NCBI RefSeq assembly: GCF_900115595.1
Contig: NZ_FOXA01000011.1
Span: forward strand, 1 to 64,000
From: Tranquillimonas alkanivorans
GTDB lineage: Bacteria > Pseudomonadota > Alphaproteobacteria > Rhodobacterales > Rhodobacteraceae
Length of the DNA: 64,000 nucleotides
Reading direction: 5' to 3'
Part shown: piece by piece, positions 42,231 through 51,442 of the stretch
Position numbering within the stretch: position 1 is the stretch's first letter
Layout of the letters: the number at the start of each line of letters is the position of its first letter
Notes under the pieces: model-generated
Told to the model about the DNA's origin: nothing
What the model saw: only the letters and a program-made list of their open reading frames with translations
Databases searched by the model: none
Program-made: the position numbers and the translations under genes

Positions 42231-43394
42231 TCAGGCCGCCGGCATCCGCCTCTCAACGATTTCGGCCCACCACGAGCATCCTGCCGGGATGGCGTCGTCG
42301 TTGAAGTCGTATTCCGGGTGGTGGACCGATGCGGTGTCGCCGTTGCCCACCAAGATGTAGGCCCCGGGCCGTTCGTTCAGCATGAAGGCGAAGTCCTCGC
42401 CGCCCATCACCAGCGGCGCCTCGGCGCAGTCGCCTGCCACGGCGCGCGCGACCTCGGCGGCGAAGTCGGTTTCGGCCGCGCTGTTGCTCATCACCGGATA
42501 GTTGCGTTCGTAACGAACTCGCGCAACTGCTCCCATCGCCGCCGCCGTGCCCTCGGCGATGGCGGTCAGGCGGCTCTCGGCCATGTCCTGCACCTTCACG
42601 TCGAGCGTCCGCACGGTGCCCTTCAGCCGGACCTTCTGCGGGATCACGTTGAACGCCTTGCTCGACGTCTCGACCGCAGTGACCGACACCACGACCTGCT
42701 CGGTCGGATCGGCGTTGCGGCTGGCGATGGACTGAAGCGCCGTGATCACGTGCGCGCTCGTCACCACAGGGTCCACCGTCTCGTGCGGCTTGGCGGCGTG
42801 CCCGCCCCGGCCCTCGATCTCGATCTCGAACAGGTCGGTGGCGGCGAAGAACGGCCCCGGCCGGATGGCGAAGGTGCCCAAAGGCACACCGGGCCAGTTG
42901 TGCATGCCATAGACCTCCTGGATGCCGAAGCGCTCCATCAACCCGTCGTCGCACATCTCGCGCCCGCCGCCGCCGCCTTCCTCGGCGGGCTGGAAGATGA
43001 CCACGGCCGTGCCGTCGAAGTTGCGCGTCTCGGCCAGGTACTTCGCCGCACCCAGAAGCATCGCGGTGTGCCCGTCATGTCCGCAGGCGTGCATCGCGCC
43101 CTGCGTCTTCGACGCATAGTCCAGCCCCGTCGCCTCTTCGATGGGAAGCGCGTCCATATCCGCGCGCAGGCCGATGACCTTGCCCGAGCTGTCCGACCGC
43201 CCCCGGATCACACCAACGACGCCGGTGCGGCCCAGCCCCGTCACGACCTCGTCGCAGCCGAAGTCGCGCAGCTTCTCGGCGACGATGCCGGCGGTGCGGT
43301 GGGTGTCGAACAGGATCTCGGGGTGCTGGTGCAGGTCGCGCCGCCAGGCGGTGATCTCGGCGTGCAGGTCGGCGAAGCGGTTCTTCACGGGCAT
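42231..43394 (-). CDS. M20 family amidohydrolase (hippurate hydrolase type)
   Basis: A zinc-dependent aminoacylase/carboxypeptidase of 387 residues. The start DLHQHPEILFDTHRTAG and GLRADMDALPIEE are typical. The metal motif HACGHDGHTAML lies at 102-113 and FQPAEEGGGGG holds the catalytic Glu. The central dimerisation domain carries GGHAAKPHE. Homologues cleave N-acyl amino acids, hippurate or indole-acetyl conjugates; the substrate here is not fixed. It is nine bases after the FAD oxidoreductase on the same strand, so they may share a catabolic role. Confidence 0.92.
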   Translation of the reverse strand: MPVKNRFADLHAEITAWRRDLHQHPEILFDTHRTAGIVAEKLRDFGCDEVVTGLGRTGVVGVIRGRSDSSGKVIGLRADMDALPIEEATGLDYASKTQGAMHACGHDGHTAMLLGAAKYLAETRNFDGTAVVIFQPAEEGGGGGREMCDDGLMERFGIQEVYGMHNWPGVPLGTFAIRPGPFFAATDLFEIEIEGRGGHAAKPHETVDPVVTSAHVITALQSIASRNADPTEQVVVSVTAVETSSKAFNVIPQKVRLKGTVRTLDVKVQDMAESRLTAIAEGTAAAMGAVARVRYERNYPVMSNSAAETDFAAEVARAVAGDCAEAPLVMGGEDFAFMLNERPGAYILVGNGDTASVHHPEYDFNDDAIPAGCSWWAEIVERRMPAA

Positions 43395-43403
43395 CGGGGT
43401 CTC

Positions 43404-44768
43404 CTAGAGATGCGGGCCGGGCTCGAGCTTGGAGCCATCGGAGAAGCGGGACAGGCGGAAACGGCTCAGGTCGTGCCCCGGGTCGCGATCCATGGCAAGG
43501 TCGGCGGCCACCCGGCCGACGCCGGGGCCGATGCCAAAGCCGTGGCCGGACAGGCCGGTGAGGACGACGAGCCCCGGCAGGCTTTCGACGCGGTCGATGA
43601 CGGGCACGAGGTCGGGCATGGTGTCGATCATCCCGGCCCAGGCCTTCTTCACCTTTACCTCGCCCAACTTCGGGAAGATCCGGGCGAAGCGGTCGGCCAC
43701 CTCGCGCGCCTTCTTCGCGTTGGGGGTGGGGTCGAGGACGCGCATCCTCTCGAACGGGCTTTCCTCGTCGGCCTCCCACTTGCGCGGGGTGGTCCAGGCA
43801 TCGGGCCAGCCGCGCGGGGCGGAGAGGCGATAGGAGGTGCCGAAGGGCTCGGCCTTGAGCTGCGGGACGAAGGCGCGCAGCGCGCGGAAGGCGTCGGGGC
43901 CGATCCAGAGCTCGTGATAAGACGACGGCGCGAGGTTGTAGCCCCCGTCCATCCTGCGGCGGAAGGCGAGACTGTCGTCGGCGGCGCAGCCCGCGAAGAC
44001 CTGCGGCAGCGCCTCGGTCGCGGCCACCGTCGAGCGGACCGAGAGCTGCGGAATGTGAACGCCGTGGGCGCGCAGGAACAGCGACGACCACGCCCCGCCG
44101 GCGAGCACCACGCGCGGCGCGCGGATGCGCCCCTTCTCGGTCACCACGCCCGCCACCTGCCCCGCCTCGATGTCGAGCCGGCGCACCGCGCAGTCTTCGC
44201 ACACAGCCACGTCCCGCCGGGCGGCGGCGCGGGCGAGCGCGGGAACCGCCTGCCACGCCTCGGCGCGCATGTCGGTGGGCGTCCACATCGCGCCCTTCCA
44301 GTCCTCGGCCGCGTCCGGCAGCATGTCGCGCATCTCGGCGCGGCTCAGCATCCTGGTGCGCAGCCCGTGGGCGCGGGCATGCTCCATCCACGCCTCGTAG
44401 CGGGCGAAGTCGGACTCGTTGTTGATGAGATAGACGGTGCCCGTCTCCTGCAGGCCCAGCGGCTCGTTCGTCTCGGACTGGAGCGCGCGCCAGATGCGGT
44501 TGGCCTCCATCACCATCGGCAGCTCGTCCGGGTCGCGGCCCTGCTGCCGGATCCAGCCCCAGTTGCGCGACGACTGCTCGCCCGCGATGCGCCCCTTCTC
44601 GACCAGCGCGACGCTTTGCCCCGCCTTGGCGGCGAACCAGGCGGTCATCACGCCCGCGACGCCGCCGCCGATGACCACCAGGTCGGCCTGCGCGGGAGGC
44701 GCGGCCGTGTGTTCGGCGGGCGTGGCCAGCGTGACGGGACCGGCGGGCGAGGTGAACGGCGCGTTCAT
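43404..44768 (-). CDS. FAD-dependent oxidoreductase, DAO/glutamylputrescine-oxidase type
   Basis: The 454-residue flavoprotein has the dinucleotide motif IGGGVAGVMTAW (33-44) and the DAO-fold C-terminus GLSGHGFGIGPG. Such enzymes oxidise amino acids or amines (D-amino acid dehydrogenase, gamma-glutamylputrescine oxidase). The ATG at 44768 follows GGGAG; a longer frame upstream overlaps the promoter region of the divergent MATE gene. Its neighbour is an amidohydrolase, so the pair may degrade an N-acylated amine. That is inference. Confidence 0.88.
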   Translation of the reverse strand: MNAPFTSPAGPVTLATPAEHTAAPPAQADLVVIGGGVAGVMTAWFAAKAGQSVALVEKGRIAGEQSSRNWGWIRQQGRDPDELPMVMEANRIWRALQSETNEPLGLQETGTVYLINNESDFARYEAWMEHARAHGLRTRMLSRAEMRDMLPDAAEDWKGAMWTPTDMRAEAWQAVPALARAAARRDVAVCEDCAVRRLDIEAGQVAGVVTEKGRIRAPRVVLAGGAWSSLFLRAHGVHIPQLSVRSTVAATEALPQVFAGCAADDSLAFRRRMDGGYNLAPSSYHELWIGPDAFRALRAFVPQLKAEPFGTSYRLSAPRGWPDAWTTPRKWEADEESPFERMRVLDPTPNAKKAREVADRFARIFPKLGEVKVKKAWAGMIDTMPDLVPVIDRVESLPGLVVLTGLSGHGFGIGPGVGRVAADLAMDRDPGHDLSRFRLSRFSDGSKLEPGPHL

Positions 44769-44890
44769 GCGCAGCTCCCGCACCAGGGGGCGAGTGGGGG
44801 GCTCGGGCGGTTCGTCAAGGTGATCTCGTGGTGCATGGGCGCGAGGGTGTGCCGGGGCCGAGGCAAGGTCAAGGCCGCCCGGGCCCCGCG

Positions 44891-44917
44891 TTGACATCGC
44901 GCCGCCTGCGCTATCTG
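44891..44917 (+). promoter_or_regulatory. Candidate promoter of the MATE gene
   Basis: A perfect TTGACA (44891-44896) is followed after 15 bases by TATCTG (44912-44917). The spacer is short. GGGAGG precedes the ATG at 44947. Confidence 0.35.
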
Positions 44918-44946
44918 CCCGACGATCAGCGAAGAGAGGGAGGCAC

Positions 44947-46374
44947 ATGGCCGACGGCACGCGCGATCTGACCACGGGCTCGGTCCGGAGGGGCGTGCTG
45001 GCGGTGTCGGCGCCGATGTCGCTGGGCATCTTCGGCGTGCTCTCGGTCGGTATCGCCGACGCCTACTTCCTGGGCCGCGTGGGCGAGACCGAGCTCGCCG
45101 CCGTCGGCTACATCTATCCCGTCACCACCGCCGTCACGTCGCTGTCCATCGGCCTGTCCGCCGGCGCCAACGCCGCGCTGAGCCAGAGCATCGGGCGCGG
45201 CGACGGGGACGAGACGACGGACCGCAAGGCGCTGCACGCCTTCGGCTTCGGCGCACTTCTGGGGATCGCCGTCGCGGTCCTGCTGTGGCTGTCTATTGGC
45301 CCGCTCTTCCGCGCGATCGGCGCGGGCGAGGACGCGATGACGGAGGTCGCCGCCTACATGAACTGGTGGTGCCTGTCCTTCCCGTTCCTCGTCGCCACGA
45401 TGATCGTGAACGCGATCTTCCGGGCCCACGGCGACGGGACGACCTCGGCCGCTTTCCTGGTGGCGACGGCGGTGCTGAACATCGCGCTCGACCCGCTGCT
45501 GATCTTCGGGCTGTGGATCGTGCCGCAGATGGGCACCGGCGGCGCGGCGCTGGCCACGGCCATAGCGCGGATCGCGACGCTTGTGGGCGCGGTGCTCTGG
45601 GCGCGGCGGCGCGGGCACCTGCGGCTGTGCGGAGCGCCCCTGCGCGACGTCTGGGGTTCGCTGCGCGAGATCATGCAAGTCGGGCTGCCGGCTGCCTTCT
45701 CGAACGCGATCAACCCCGCCGGCATGGCCTTCGTCACCGCCGCCGTCGCCACGCTGGGCGCGACCGCAGTGGCGGGCTTTGGCGCGGCAACGCGGGTGCA
45801 GAGCCTGGCCATCGTGCCGATGCTGGCGCTCTCGGCGGGGATCGGGCCTGTCGTCGGTCAGAACTGGGGCGCCGAGGCACACGACCGCGTGCACCGGGCG
45901 GTGCGCTTCACCTTCCGCCTGTGCCTGGGCTACGGGCTGGGCGTGGGGGCGTTGCTGTTCATGCTGGCCGACCAGATCGGCGGGCTCATCGCCTCGGGCG
46001 AAGACGACGCGGCCTACACGGCCGAATACCTGCGCGTCGTGGGCTGGTCGCTGTTCGGCTACGGCGTGCTGGTGACCGGCAACGCCGCGATGAACGCCCG
46101 CAGCCGGGCGGTATGGTCGATGGGGCTGAGCCTGTCGCGCATCCTGCTGGTCTATGTCCCGCTCGCCTGGGTCGGGGTGTGGACCATGGGCTTCACCGGG
46201 ATCGTGGCGGCGGCGGCGCTGGCGAACGTGCTGGCGGCCTGGGGCGCTCTGGTGGCGTGCCGGGCGGTCGGGCTTCTGGACGGGCAGACGCGCGTGGTGG
46301 ACGCTCCGGCGGACAAACTGAGCGACAAGGCCGCGCGCCTGCACCAGCAGGCCGAGGCGATGCGCATCCACTGA
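44947..46374 (+). CDS. MATE family efflux transporter
   Basis: The 475-residue membrane protein has about 12 transmembrane helices in two MatE halves. It starts GVLAVSAPMSLGIFGVLSVG and has ADAYFLGRVGETELAAVG, the usual first-helix pattern of this exporter family. MATE pumps expel cationic drugs or metabolites using a Na+ or H+ gradient. It is divergent from the FAD oxidoreductase and convergent with the DUF3422 gene, six bases away. Confidence 0.93.
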   Translation: MADGTRDLTTGSVRRGVLAVSAPMSLGIFGVLSVGIADAYFLGRVGETELAAVGYIYPVTTAVTSLSIGLSAGANAALSQSIGRGDGDETTDRKALHAFGFGALLGIAVAVLLWLSIGPLFRAIGAGEDAMTEVAAYMNWWCLSFPFLVATMIVNAIFRAHGDGTTSAAFLVATAVLNIALDPLLIFGLWIVPQMGTGGAALATAIARIATLVGAVLWARRRGHLRLCGAPLRDVWGSLREIMQVGLPAAFSNAINPAGMAFVTAAVATLGATAVAGFGAATRVQSLAIVPMLALSAGIGPVVGQNWGAEAHDRVHRAVRFTFRLCLGYGLGVGALLFMLADQIGGLIASGEDDAAYTAEYLRVVGWSLFGYGVLVTGNAAMNARSRAVWSMGLSLSRILLVYVPLAWVGVWTMGFTGIVAAAALANVLAAWGALVACRAVGLLDGQTRVVDAPADKLSDKAARLHQQAEAMRIH

Positions 46375-46380
46375 CGTGCC

Positions 46381-47661
46381 CTACTCTACCGCCCGCCGGA
46401 TACGCCGCAGCATGAGCCAGACCGCCAGCACGACCACCGGCGTCAGGATCGCGGTGCCCAGCGGCTTCGGGACCCCCAGCGGCGCCATCACCGGGTACGC
46501 GGCATAGGCCGCGAGGTTCACGGCGTAGTAGCTGATTGCGACGACCGACAGCCCCTCGACCGTTCGTTGCAGGCGCAACTGCAGGTCGGCGCGCTTGTCC
46601 ATGCTTTCGAGCAGCTTCTGGTTCTGCGCCGACCGCTCGACGTCCACCTGCGTTCGCAGAAGGTTTCCGGCGCGGATCGCCCTCTCGTCCATCTCATGCA
46701 GACGCTTCTCGGTCGCCTTGACGGTGCGCATGGCCGGGTCGAAGCGGCGCATCATGAACTCGGCGAAGGTCTGGCGGCCCTCGAACCGTTCCTCGCGCAG
46801 GACGCCGACGCGCTGGTTTACGATGGCCTCGTACGCGCCCGTCGCGCCGAAGCGGAACGAGGTCCGGGCCAGCAGCCGCTCGAGTTCCGCCGAGACCGAC
46901 AGGAGACCCTTGAGCGTGGCGTCCGGGCGCGGCACGTCGCCCGTCATCTCGGACATCAGCGACGACAATTCGCGGTCGATGTCGCCCATGCGCGGGCCCA
47001 GTTCGCGCGCGCGGAAAAGGCCGAGCATCGACATCGCCTTGTAGGTCTCGATCTCGCACAGGCGTTGCACCACCCGCCCGATCCGGCGCGATCCGCAGTC
47101 GGGCTGGACGAAGACGGCCATGCGCAAGTGCCCGGCCGCGTCGATGCGGAAATCGCCCGCGATGATCGCGCTGTCGTCGAGTACGCGGCTGACGGCCAGG
47201 CTTTCGGGCACGAACCAGTCGTCGATCTTGCGCTTCATCGCCTCGATCTCGGACACGACCTCGACCCGGATCAGGGCCGAGGTGATGCGCGCGCCGGGCG
47301 CGTCGCTCAGCCATCCGTCGGGAAAGACCTCGAACATCGCGGGGTCGAAGGGCCGGTCGGCCACGCCGTTTCCGAAGATGGTGTAGGTGACGAACTCGGT
47401 GTGCTGCTCCCACTTGAGCTCGTACTTGCCCAGCCGCCCGAAATAGTGCGTCGCGCCGGGCTGCGGGTGCTGCGCGCCGAAGCGGTCGAGCAAAGCGATC
47501 AGGTGCGCGCGGTCGGCCTCGCGGTCACGGTTGGCGGCATCGTGCGGCTGCTTGATGGCGAGGTAAGCGGCGAAACACGGCGCGTCGAGCGACGGGAAGG
47601 GCCGCGCATGCAGCTCGTTGGCAAGCGTGTAGCGCAGGGGGTGATCGGCGACGGGGCTCAT
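46381..47661 (-). CDS. DUF3422 family membrane protein
   Basis: The 426-residue product starts with the family signature HPLRYTLANELHARPFP. A large soluble region follows with a helical, coiled-coil-like section (about 280-370, QTFAEFMMRRFDPAMR, RLQLRLQRTVEGLS). Two transmembrane helices lie near the end (VVAISYYAVNLAAYAAYPVM and TAILTPVVVLAVWLML). The function of the family is unknown. A CTGC-N3-GCAG site lies 21 bases upstream of the ATG. It is downstream of the phasin gene on the same strand but is separated by strong hairpins. Confidence 0.9.
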   Translation of the reverse strand: MSPVADHPLRYTLANELHARPFPSLDAPCFAAYLAIKQPHDAANRDREADRAHLIALLDRFGAQHPQPGATHYFGRLGKYELKWEQHTEFVTYTIFGNGVADRPFDPAMFEVFPDGWLSDAPGARITSALIRVEVVSEIEAMKRKIDDWFVPESLAVSRVLDDSAIIAGDFRIDAAGHLRMAVFVQPDCGSRRIGRVVQRLCEIETYKAMSMLGLFRARELGPRMGDIDRELSSLMSEMTGDVPRPDATLKGLLSVSAELERLLARTSFRFGATGAYEAIVNQRVGVLREERFEGRQTFAEFMMRRFDPAMRTVKATEKRLHEMDERAIRAGNLLRTQVDVERSAQNQKLLESMDKRADLQLRLQRTVEGLSVVAISYYAVNLAAYAAYPVMAPLGVPKPLGTAILTPVVVLAVWLMLRRIRRAVE

Positions 47662-47681
47662 CAGAGGGCTGTCCGGGGCTG

Positions 47682-47692
47682 CTGCGTTGCAG
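47682..47692 (-). promoter_or_regulatory. PhaR-like CTGC-GTT-GCAG site
   Basis: CTGCGTTGCAG is a perfect CTGC-N3-GCAG dyad, the type of site reported for the PHB regulator PhaR in Rhodobacter and Paracoccus. It lies 21 bases before the DUF3422 start. No phaR gene is in this window. Confidence 0.4.
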
Positions 47693-47755
47693 CGCAGACT
47701 AGCGGCACAGGCCCGTCGCGGGAACAGGAAAGTTCAGGGAAATCCGCAGCTTGCG

Positions 47756-47795
47756 GGTACACCACGGTGTACCGGGGCGGATAGCGCCGCCCCGG
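47756..47795 (-). terminator. Tandem hairpins after the phasin gene
   Basis: CCGGGGCGG (47772-47780) and CCGCCCCGG (47787-47795) pair perfectly around six bases, starting 10 bases after the phasin stop. Immediately beyond is an 8-base perfect dyad, GGTACACC-AC-GGTGTACC (47756-47773). They sit together at the end of the PHB-PDH operon. Confidence 0.6.
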
Positions 47796-47804
47796 CCCGC
47801 AGCC

Positions 47805-48284
47805 TCAGCCCTTCTTGGGCGGCTGCTGCTTCTGCATCTTGTCGACGGCCTCGTTCACCTGATCGCGCACGGTGTTGAAGGCGTCTTCGTTCGCCTCGCG
47901 CGTGGCCTCGGCGAGCTTGCGCATCAGGCGCAGCGCTTCCTCGACTGCCTCGCTCATCGCCTTGGTCTTGGCGGTCATCTGCTCTGGGCCGGCGGTATCC
48001 TCGGCCCATTCGTATTGCTGGCGCGCGGCGAGGGTGAGCTTCCCAAAGATCTCCATCTGCTTGTCCAGCAGGTCCTTGTAGGCTTCGGCGGCGGCCTTGT
48101 TGGCCTCGACCATCGCGTCGAAGTTGCGCTGGTTCGACTTGATGATCGATTCCATGTCGAACATGTCGCCCTTGGGCGGCTGGAACATGTTGAACATCAT
48201 CTGAGGGTTCCACATCCGGGCGATCTGCTCGGGGTCGAACGCCTTCATCATCTCGTTGATGTCCCAGGGATTCTTGGTGGACAT
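47805..48284 (-). CDS. Phasin family protein
   Basis: The 159-residue protein is mostly amphipathic helix, as in phasins that coat polyhydroxyalkanoate granules. The start has NPWDINEMMKAFDPEQIARM, followed by MFNMFQPPK and long Ala/Glu/Lys helices, with a Lys/Gln/Pro-rich end (MQKQQPPKKG). It is encoded 12 bases after lpdA on the same strand, so it is part of the phaB-aceE-aceF-lpdA unit. The match is by composition and pattern. It could also be a PHB-associated regulator. Confidence 0.75.
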   Translation of the reverse strand: MSTKNPWDINEMMKAFDPEQIARMWNPQMMFNMFQPPKGDMFDMESIIKSNQRNFDAMVEANKAAAEAYKDLLDKQMEIFGKLTLAARQQYEWAEDTAGPEQMTAKTKAMSEAVEEALRLMRKLAEATREANEDAFNTVRDQVNEAVDKMQKQQPPKKG

Positions 48285-48296
48285 GACCGGTCTCCT

Positions 48297-50105
48297 TCAG
48301 TGGCGTTTCTTCGGCGGCATCAGGTCGGTGATTGTACCCTCGAACATCTCGGCCGCGAAATTAACCGTTTCGGACAGCGTCGGGTGCGGGTGGATGGTGT
48401 GACCGAGGTCGACGGCGTCCGATCCCATCTCGATCGCAAGCGCGACCTCGGAGATCAGGTCGCCGGCGTTGGTGCCGACGATGGCGCCGCCGATCACGCG
48501 GTCGTCCTCGGGATCGAAGAGAAGCTTGGTCATCCCCTCCGACCGCCCGTTCGACAGCGCCCGGCCCGAGGCCGCCCAGGGGAACACGCCCTTGGCGTAC
48601 TTGACGCCCTGCGCCTTCGCTTCGGTCTCGGTAAGGCCGCACCAGGCGACCTCGGGGTCGGTATAGGCGACCGAGGGGATCACGCGGGCGTCGAAGGCGC
48701 GGGCGTTGCCGGCGGCGACTTCCGCCGCGACCTTGCCCTCGTGCACGGCCTTGTGGGCGAGCATCGGCTGGCCCACCACGTCGCCGATGGCGAAGATGTG
48801 GCTCAGCCCCGTGCGCTGCTGGTGGTCCACGGCGATGAAGCCGCGTTCGTCCACCGCGACGCCCGCCTTCTCGGCATCGATCAGCTTGCCGTTCGGGCGG
48901 CGGCCGACCGAGACGAGCACTTTGTCGAACGTGTCGGTCGAAGTCTCGCCCTTCTCGTCCTCGAAGGTGACCTTCAGCCCCTTCTTCTGCGCCTCGACAT
49001 TCGTGACCTTGGTCTTGAGCAGGATGTTGTCATAGCGCTTGCCCACACGGGCGGCGAGCGGCTTGACCACGTCCTTGTCCGCGCCGGGCATGAGCTGGTC
49101 CATCAGCTCGACCACGGTGATCTGCGAGCCGAGCGCATCATAGACGCAGGCCATCTCGAGTCCGATGATGCCGCCGCCGAGGATCAGCATCTTCTTGGGG
49201 ATGTCCTTGAGTTCGAGCGCGCCGGTGGAGTCGATCACCCGCTCGTCGTCATGCGGGATGAAGGGCAGTTCGACCGGCTCGGACCCGGCGGCGATGATGC
49301 ACTGGTCGAAACTGACGGTTTTCGCGCCTTCCTCCGCCTCGACCTCGATCATGTTGGGGCCGGTGAACTTGCCGTAGCCGTTCACCACCTCGACCTTGCG
49401 CTGCTTGGCCAGCCCGTTCAGCCCGCCGGTCAGCTGCTTGACGACCGAATCCTTCCAGGCGCGCACCTCGTCGATGTCGATCTTGGGCTTGCCAAAGCTT
49501 ACGCCGTGACTGCCCATCTCGTCGGCGTCGGTGATGACCTTCGCCACGTGGAGCAGCGCCTTGGACGGAATGCAGCCGACGTTCAGGCAGACGCCGCCGA
49601 GGGTGGAATAACGCTCGATCAGCACGACCTTCTTGCCCAGGTCGGCGGCCCGGAACGCGGCGGAATAGCCGCCGGGGCCGGAGCCCAGCACGACGACCTC
49701 GCCATGCACGTCACCCTTGCCGCTGGCGCCGCCGGTCGGCTGCACCGCCTTCGGCGCGTCTTGCGCCCGCCCGTCGCGGTCGCCGTATCCCGCCTGCGCC
49801 GCAGCGTGCGAGCCGCCGCCCGGCTGCGCGCTGTCCGCCTGCTTCGGCTTCTCCTCCTTCGGCGCGTCGCCCGCGCCTTCCTCTTCGAGGATCAGGATCA
49901 GCGATCCTTCGGAGACCTTGTCGCCCTCCGCAACCTTGATCTCCTTCACCGTTCCGGCGGCGGGGCTCGGGACCTCCATCGTCGCCTTGTCGGATTCCAG
50001 CTCGATCAGCGGGTCTTCTTTGGCGATGGTGTCGCCCGGCGAGACCAGGATGCTGACCACGGGCACGTCGGTGAAGTCACCGATGTCGGGAACCTTTACG
50101 TCCAT
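48297..50105 (-). CDS. lpdA: Dihydrolipoyl dehydrogenase with an N-terminal lipoyl domain
   Basis: E3 of the pyruvate dehydrogenase complex reoxidises dihydrolipoamide with NAD+. The 602 residues include a lipoyl domain with K40 (ESDKATMEV), a Pro/Gly/Ala-rich linker (about 78-130), the FAD motif VVVLGSGPGGYSAA (137-150) and redox cysteines C173 and C178 (GGVCLNVGCIPS). The C-terminal HTIHPHPTLSE holds the catalytic His-Glu. The N-terminal lipoyl domain makes it about 130 residues longer than E. coli Lpd. It lies 10 bases after aceF. Confidence 0.96.
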   Translation of the reverse strand: MDVKVPDIGDFTDVPVVSILVSPGDTIAKEDPLIELESDKATMEVPSPAAGTVKEIKVAEGDKVSEGSLILILEEEGAGDAPKEEKPKQADSAQPGGGSHAAAQAGYGDRDGRAQDAPKAVQPTGGASGKGDVHGEVVVLGSGPGGYSAAFRAADLGKKVVLIERYSTLGGVCLNVGCIPSKALLHVAKVITDADEMGSHGVSFGKPKIDIDEVRAWKDSVVKQLTGGLNGLAKQRKVEVVNGYGKFTGPNMIEVEAEEGAKTVSFDQCIIAAGSEPVELPFIPHDDERVIDSTGALELKDIPKKMLILGGGIIGLEMACVYDALGSQITVVELMDQLMPGADKDVVKPLAARVGKRYDNILLKTKVTNVEAQKKGLKVTFEDEKGETSTDTFDKVLVSVGRRPNGKLIDAEKAGVAVDERGFIAVDHQQRTGLSHIFAIGDVVGQPMLAHKAVHEGKVAAEVAAGNARAFDARVIPSVAYTDPEVAWCGLTETEAKAQGVKYAKGVFPWAASGRALSNGRSEGMTKLLFDPEDDRVIGGAIVGTNAGDLISEVALAIEMGSDAVDLGHTIHPHPTLSETVNFAAEMFEGTITDLMPPKKRH

Positions 50106-50115
50106 GTCGCCCCCC

Positions 50116-51417
50116 TTACAGCATCAGCCGGCGCACGTCGCCGAGCAGGTGTTTCAGGGTCGCGCAGAACCGTGCGGCGAGCGCCCCGTCGATGGCCCGG
50201 TGGTCATAGGACAGCGACATCGGCAGCATGTTGCGCGGCACGAACTGCTCTCCATCCCAGACCGGCGCCATCTTCGACCGCGTGAGGCCCAGGATCGCCA
50301 CCTCGGGTGCGTTGACGATGGGCGTGAAGCTGGTCCCGCCGATCCCGCCGAGCGACGAGATGGTGAAGGACGCGCCCTGCATGTCCTGGCTTTTCAGCTT
50401 GCCCTCGCGCGCGGCCGAGGACAGATCGCCCAGCTCTTTCGAGATCTCGACGATCCCCTTGCGGTCGGCATCCTTGATCACCGGCACCACGAGGCCCTGG
50501 GGCGTGTCGGCGGCGAAGCCGATGTGGTAGTAGCCTTTCCTGATCAGCTTGTCGCCGTCGGGGTGGATCGAGGAGTTGACCTCCCAGTGCTTCTTCAGGG
50601 CGCTGACGGACGCCTTGATGATGAAGGACAGAAGCGTGACGCGGTAGCCTTCCTCCTTCGCCGCGGTGTCGAGCTCCTTGCGGTACTTGTCGAGCTCGGT
50701 GATGTCCGCCTCTTCGTTGTGGGTGACGTGCGGCACGTTCAGCCACGAACGGTGCAGAGCGGGGCCCGAGATCTTCTTGATCCGGCTCATCTCCACGTCC
50801 TCGACGGGGCCGAACTTCGAGAAGTCGACCGCCGGGACGGGCGGGATGCCCATGCCGCCCTGCGCGCCGCCACCGGCCGCGGCGGGCGCGGATTGCGACT
50901 TGTAGAACTTGGTCACGTCCTCGCGCAGGATGCGGCCCTTGCGGCCCGAGCCGTTTACCTGCGCCAGGTCCACGCCCAGGGTCCGGGCGAAGGCGCGCAC
51001 GGACGGCGAGGCATGCACGCGGCCGAAGCCCGCGTCGGTCACCGTGGGCGCGGGCGCGTTCGGCGCAGGCTGCGTCGGCTGCTTTGGCGCCTCCTGCTTC
51101 GCCGGTTCCTCCTTCGCGGGCTCGGAGCGGGTGTGCTCCTTGTCCTTCTTCTCGGGCGCGTCGGCGTCGCTGCCCGCGACGTCGCCTTCCTCGATGATCA
51201 GGATCAGGGACCCTTGCGAGACCTTGTCGCCCTCCGAAACCTTGATCTCCTTGACCGTGCCCGAGGCGGAGGACGGCACCTCCATCGTCGCCTTGTCGGA
51301 CTCCAACTCGATCAGCGGGTCCTCTTCCTTAACGCTGTCGCCCACGCCGACGAGAATGTTGATCACCGGGACATCGGTGAAGTCGCCGATGTCCGGCACT
51401 TTCACTTCGGTTGCCAT
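50116..51417 (-). CDS. aceF: Dihydrolipoyllysine acetyltransferase (PDH E2)
   Basis: It transfers acetyl from lipoamide to CoA. The 433 residues contain one lipoyl domain with K42 (ELESDKATMEVPS), an acidic/Pro-Ala linker, a peripheral-subunit-binding domain (about 125-160, SPSVRAFARTLGVDLAQV) and a catalytic domain ending with SYDHRAIDGALAARF, which holds the HxxxDG motif. It lies between aceE (25-base gap) and lpdA. The lipoyl segments of E2 and E3 are nearly identical, which suggests a duplication inside the operon. Confidence 0.96.
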   Translation of the reverse strand: MATEVKVPDIGDFTDVPVINILVGVGDSVKEEDPLIELESDKATMEVPSSASGTVKEIKVSEGDKVSQGSLILIIEEGDVAGSDADAPEKKDKEHTRSEPAKEEPAKQEAPKQPTQPAPNAPAPTVTDAGFGRVHASPSVRAFARTLGVDLAQVNGSGRKGRILREDVTKFYKSQSAPAAAGGGAQGGMGIPPVPAVDFSKFGPVEDVEMSRIKKISGPALHRSWLNVPHVTHNEEADITELDKYRKELDTAAKEEGYRVTLLSFIIKASVSALKKHWEVNSSIHPDGDKLIRKGYYHIGFAADTPQGLVVPVIKDADRKGIVEISKELGDLSSAAREGKLKSQDMQGASFTISSLGGIGGTSFTPIVNAPEVAILGLTRSKMAPVWDGEQFVPRNMLPMSLSYDHRAIDGALAARFCATLKHLLGDVRRLML

Positions 51418-51442
51418 ACTCTCTTCCCTCTCGTTCCGCGCG

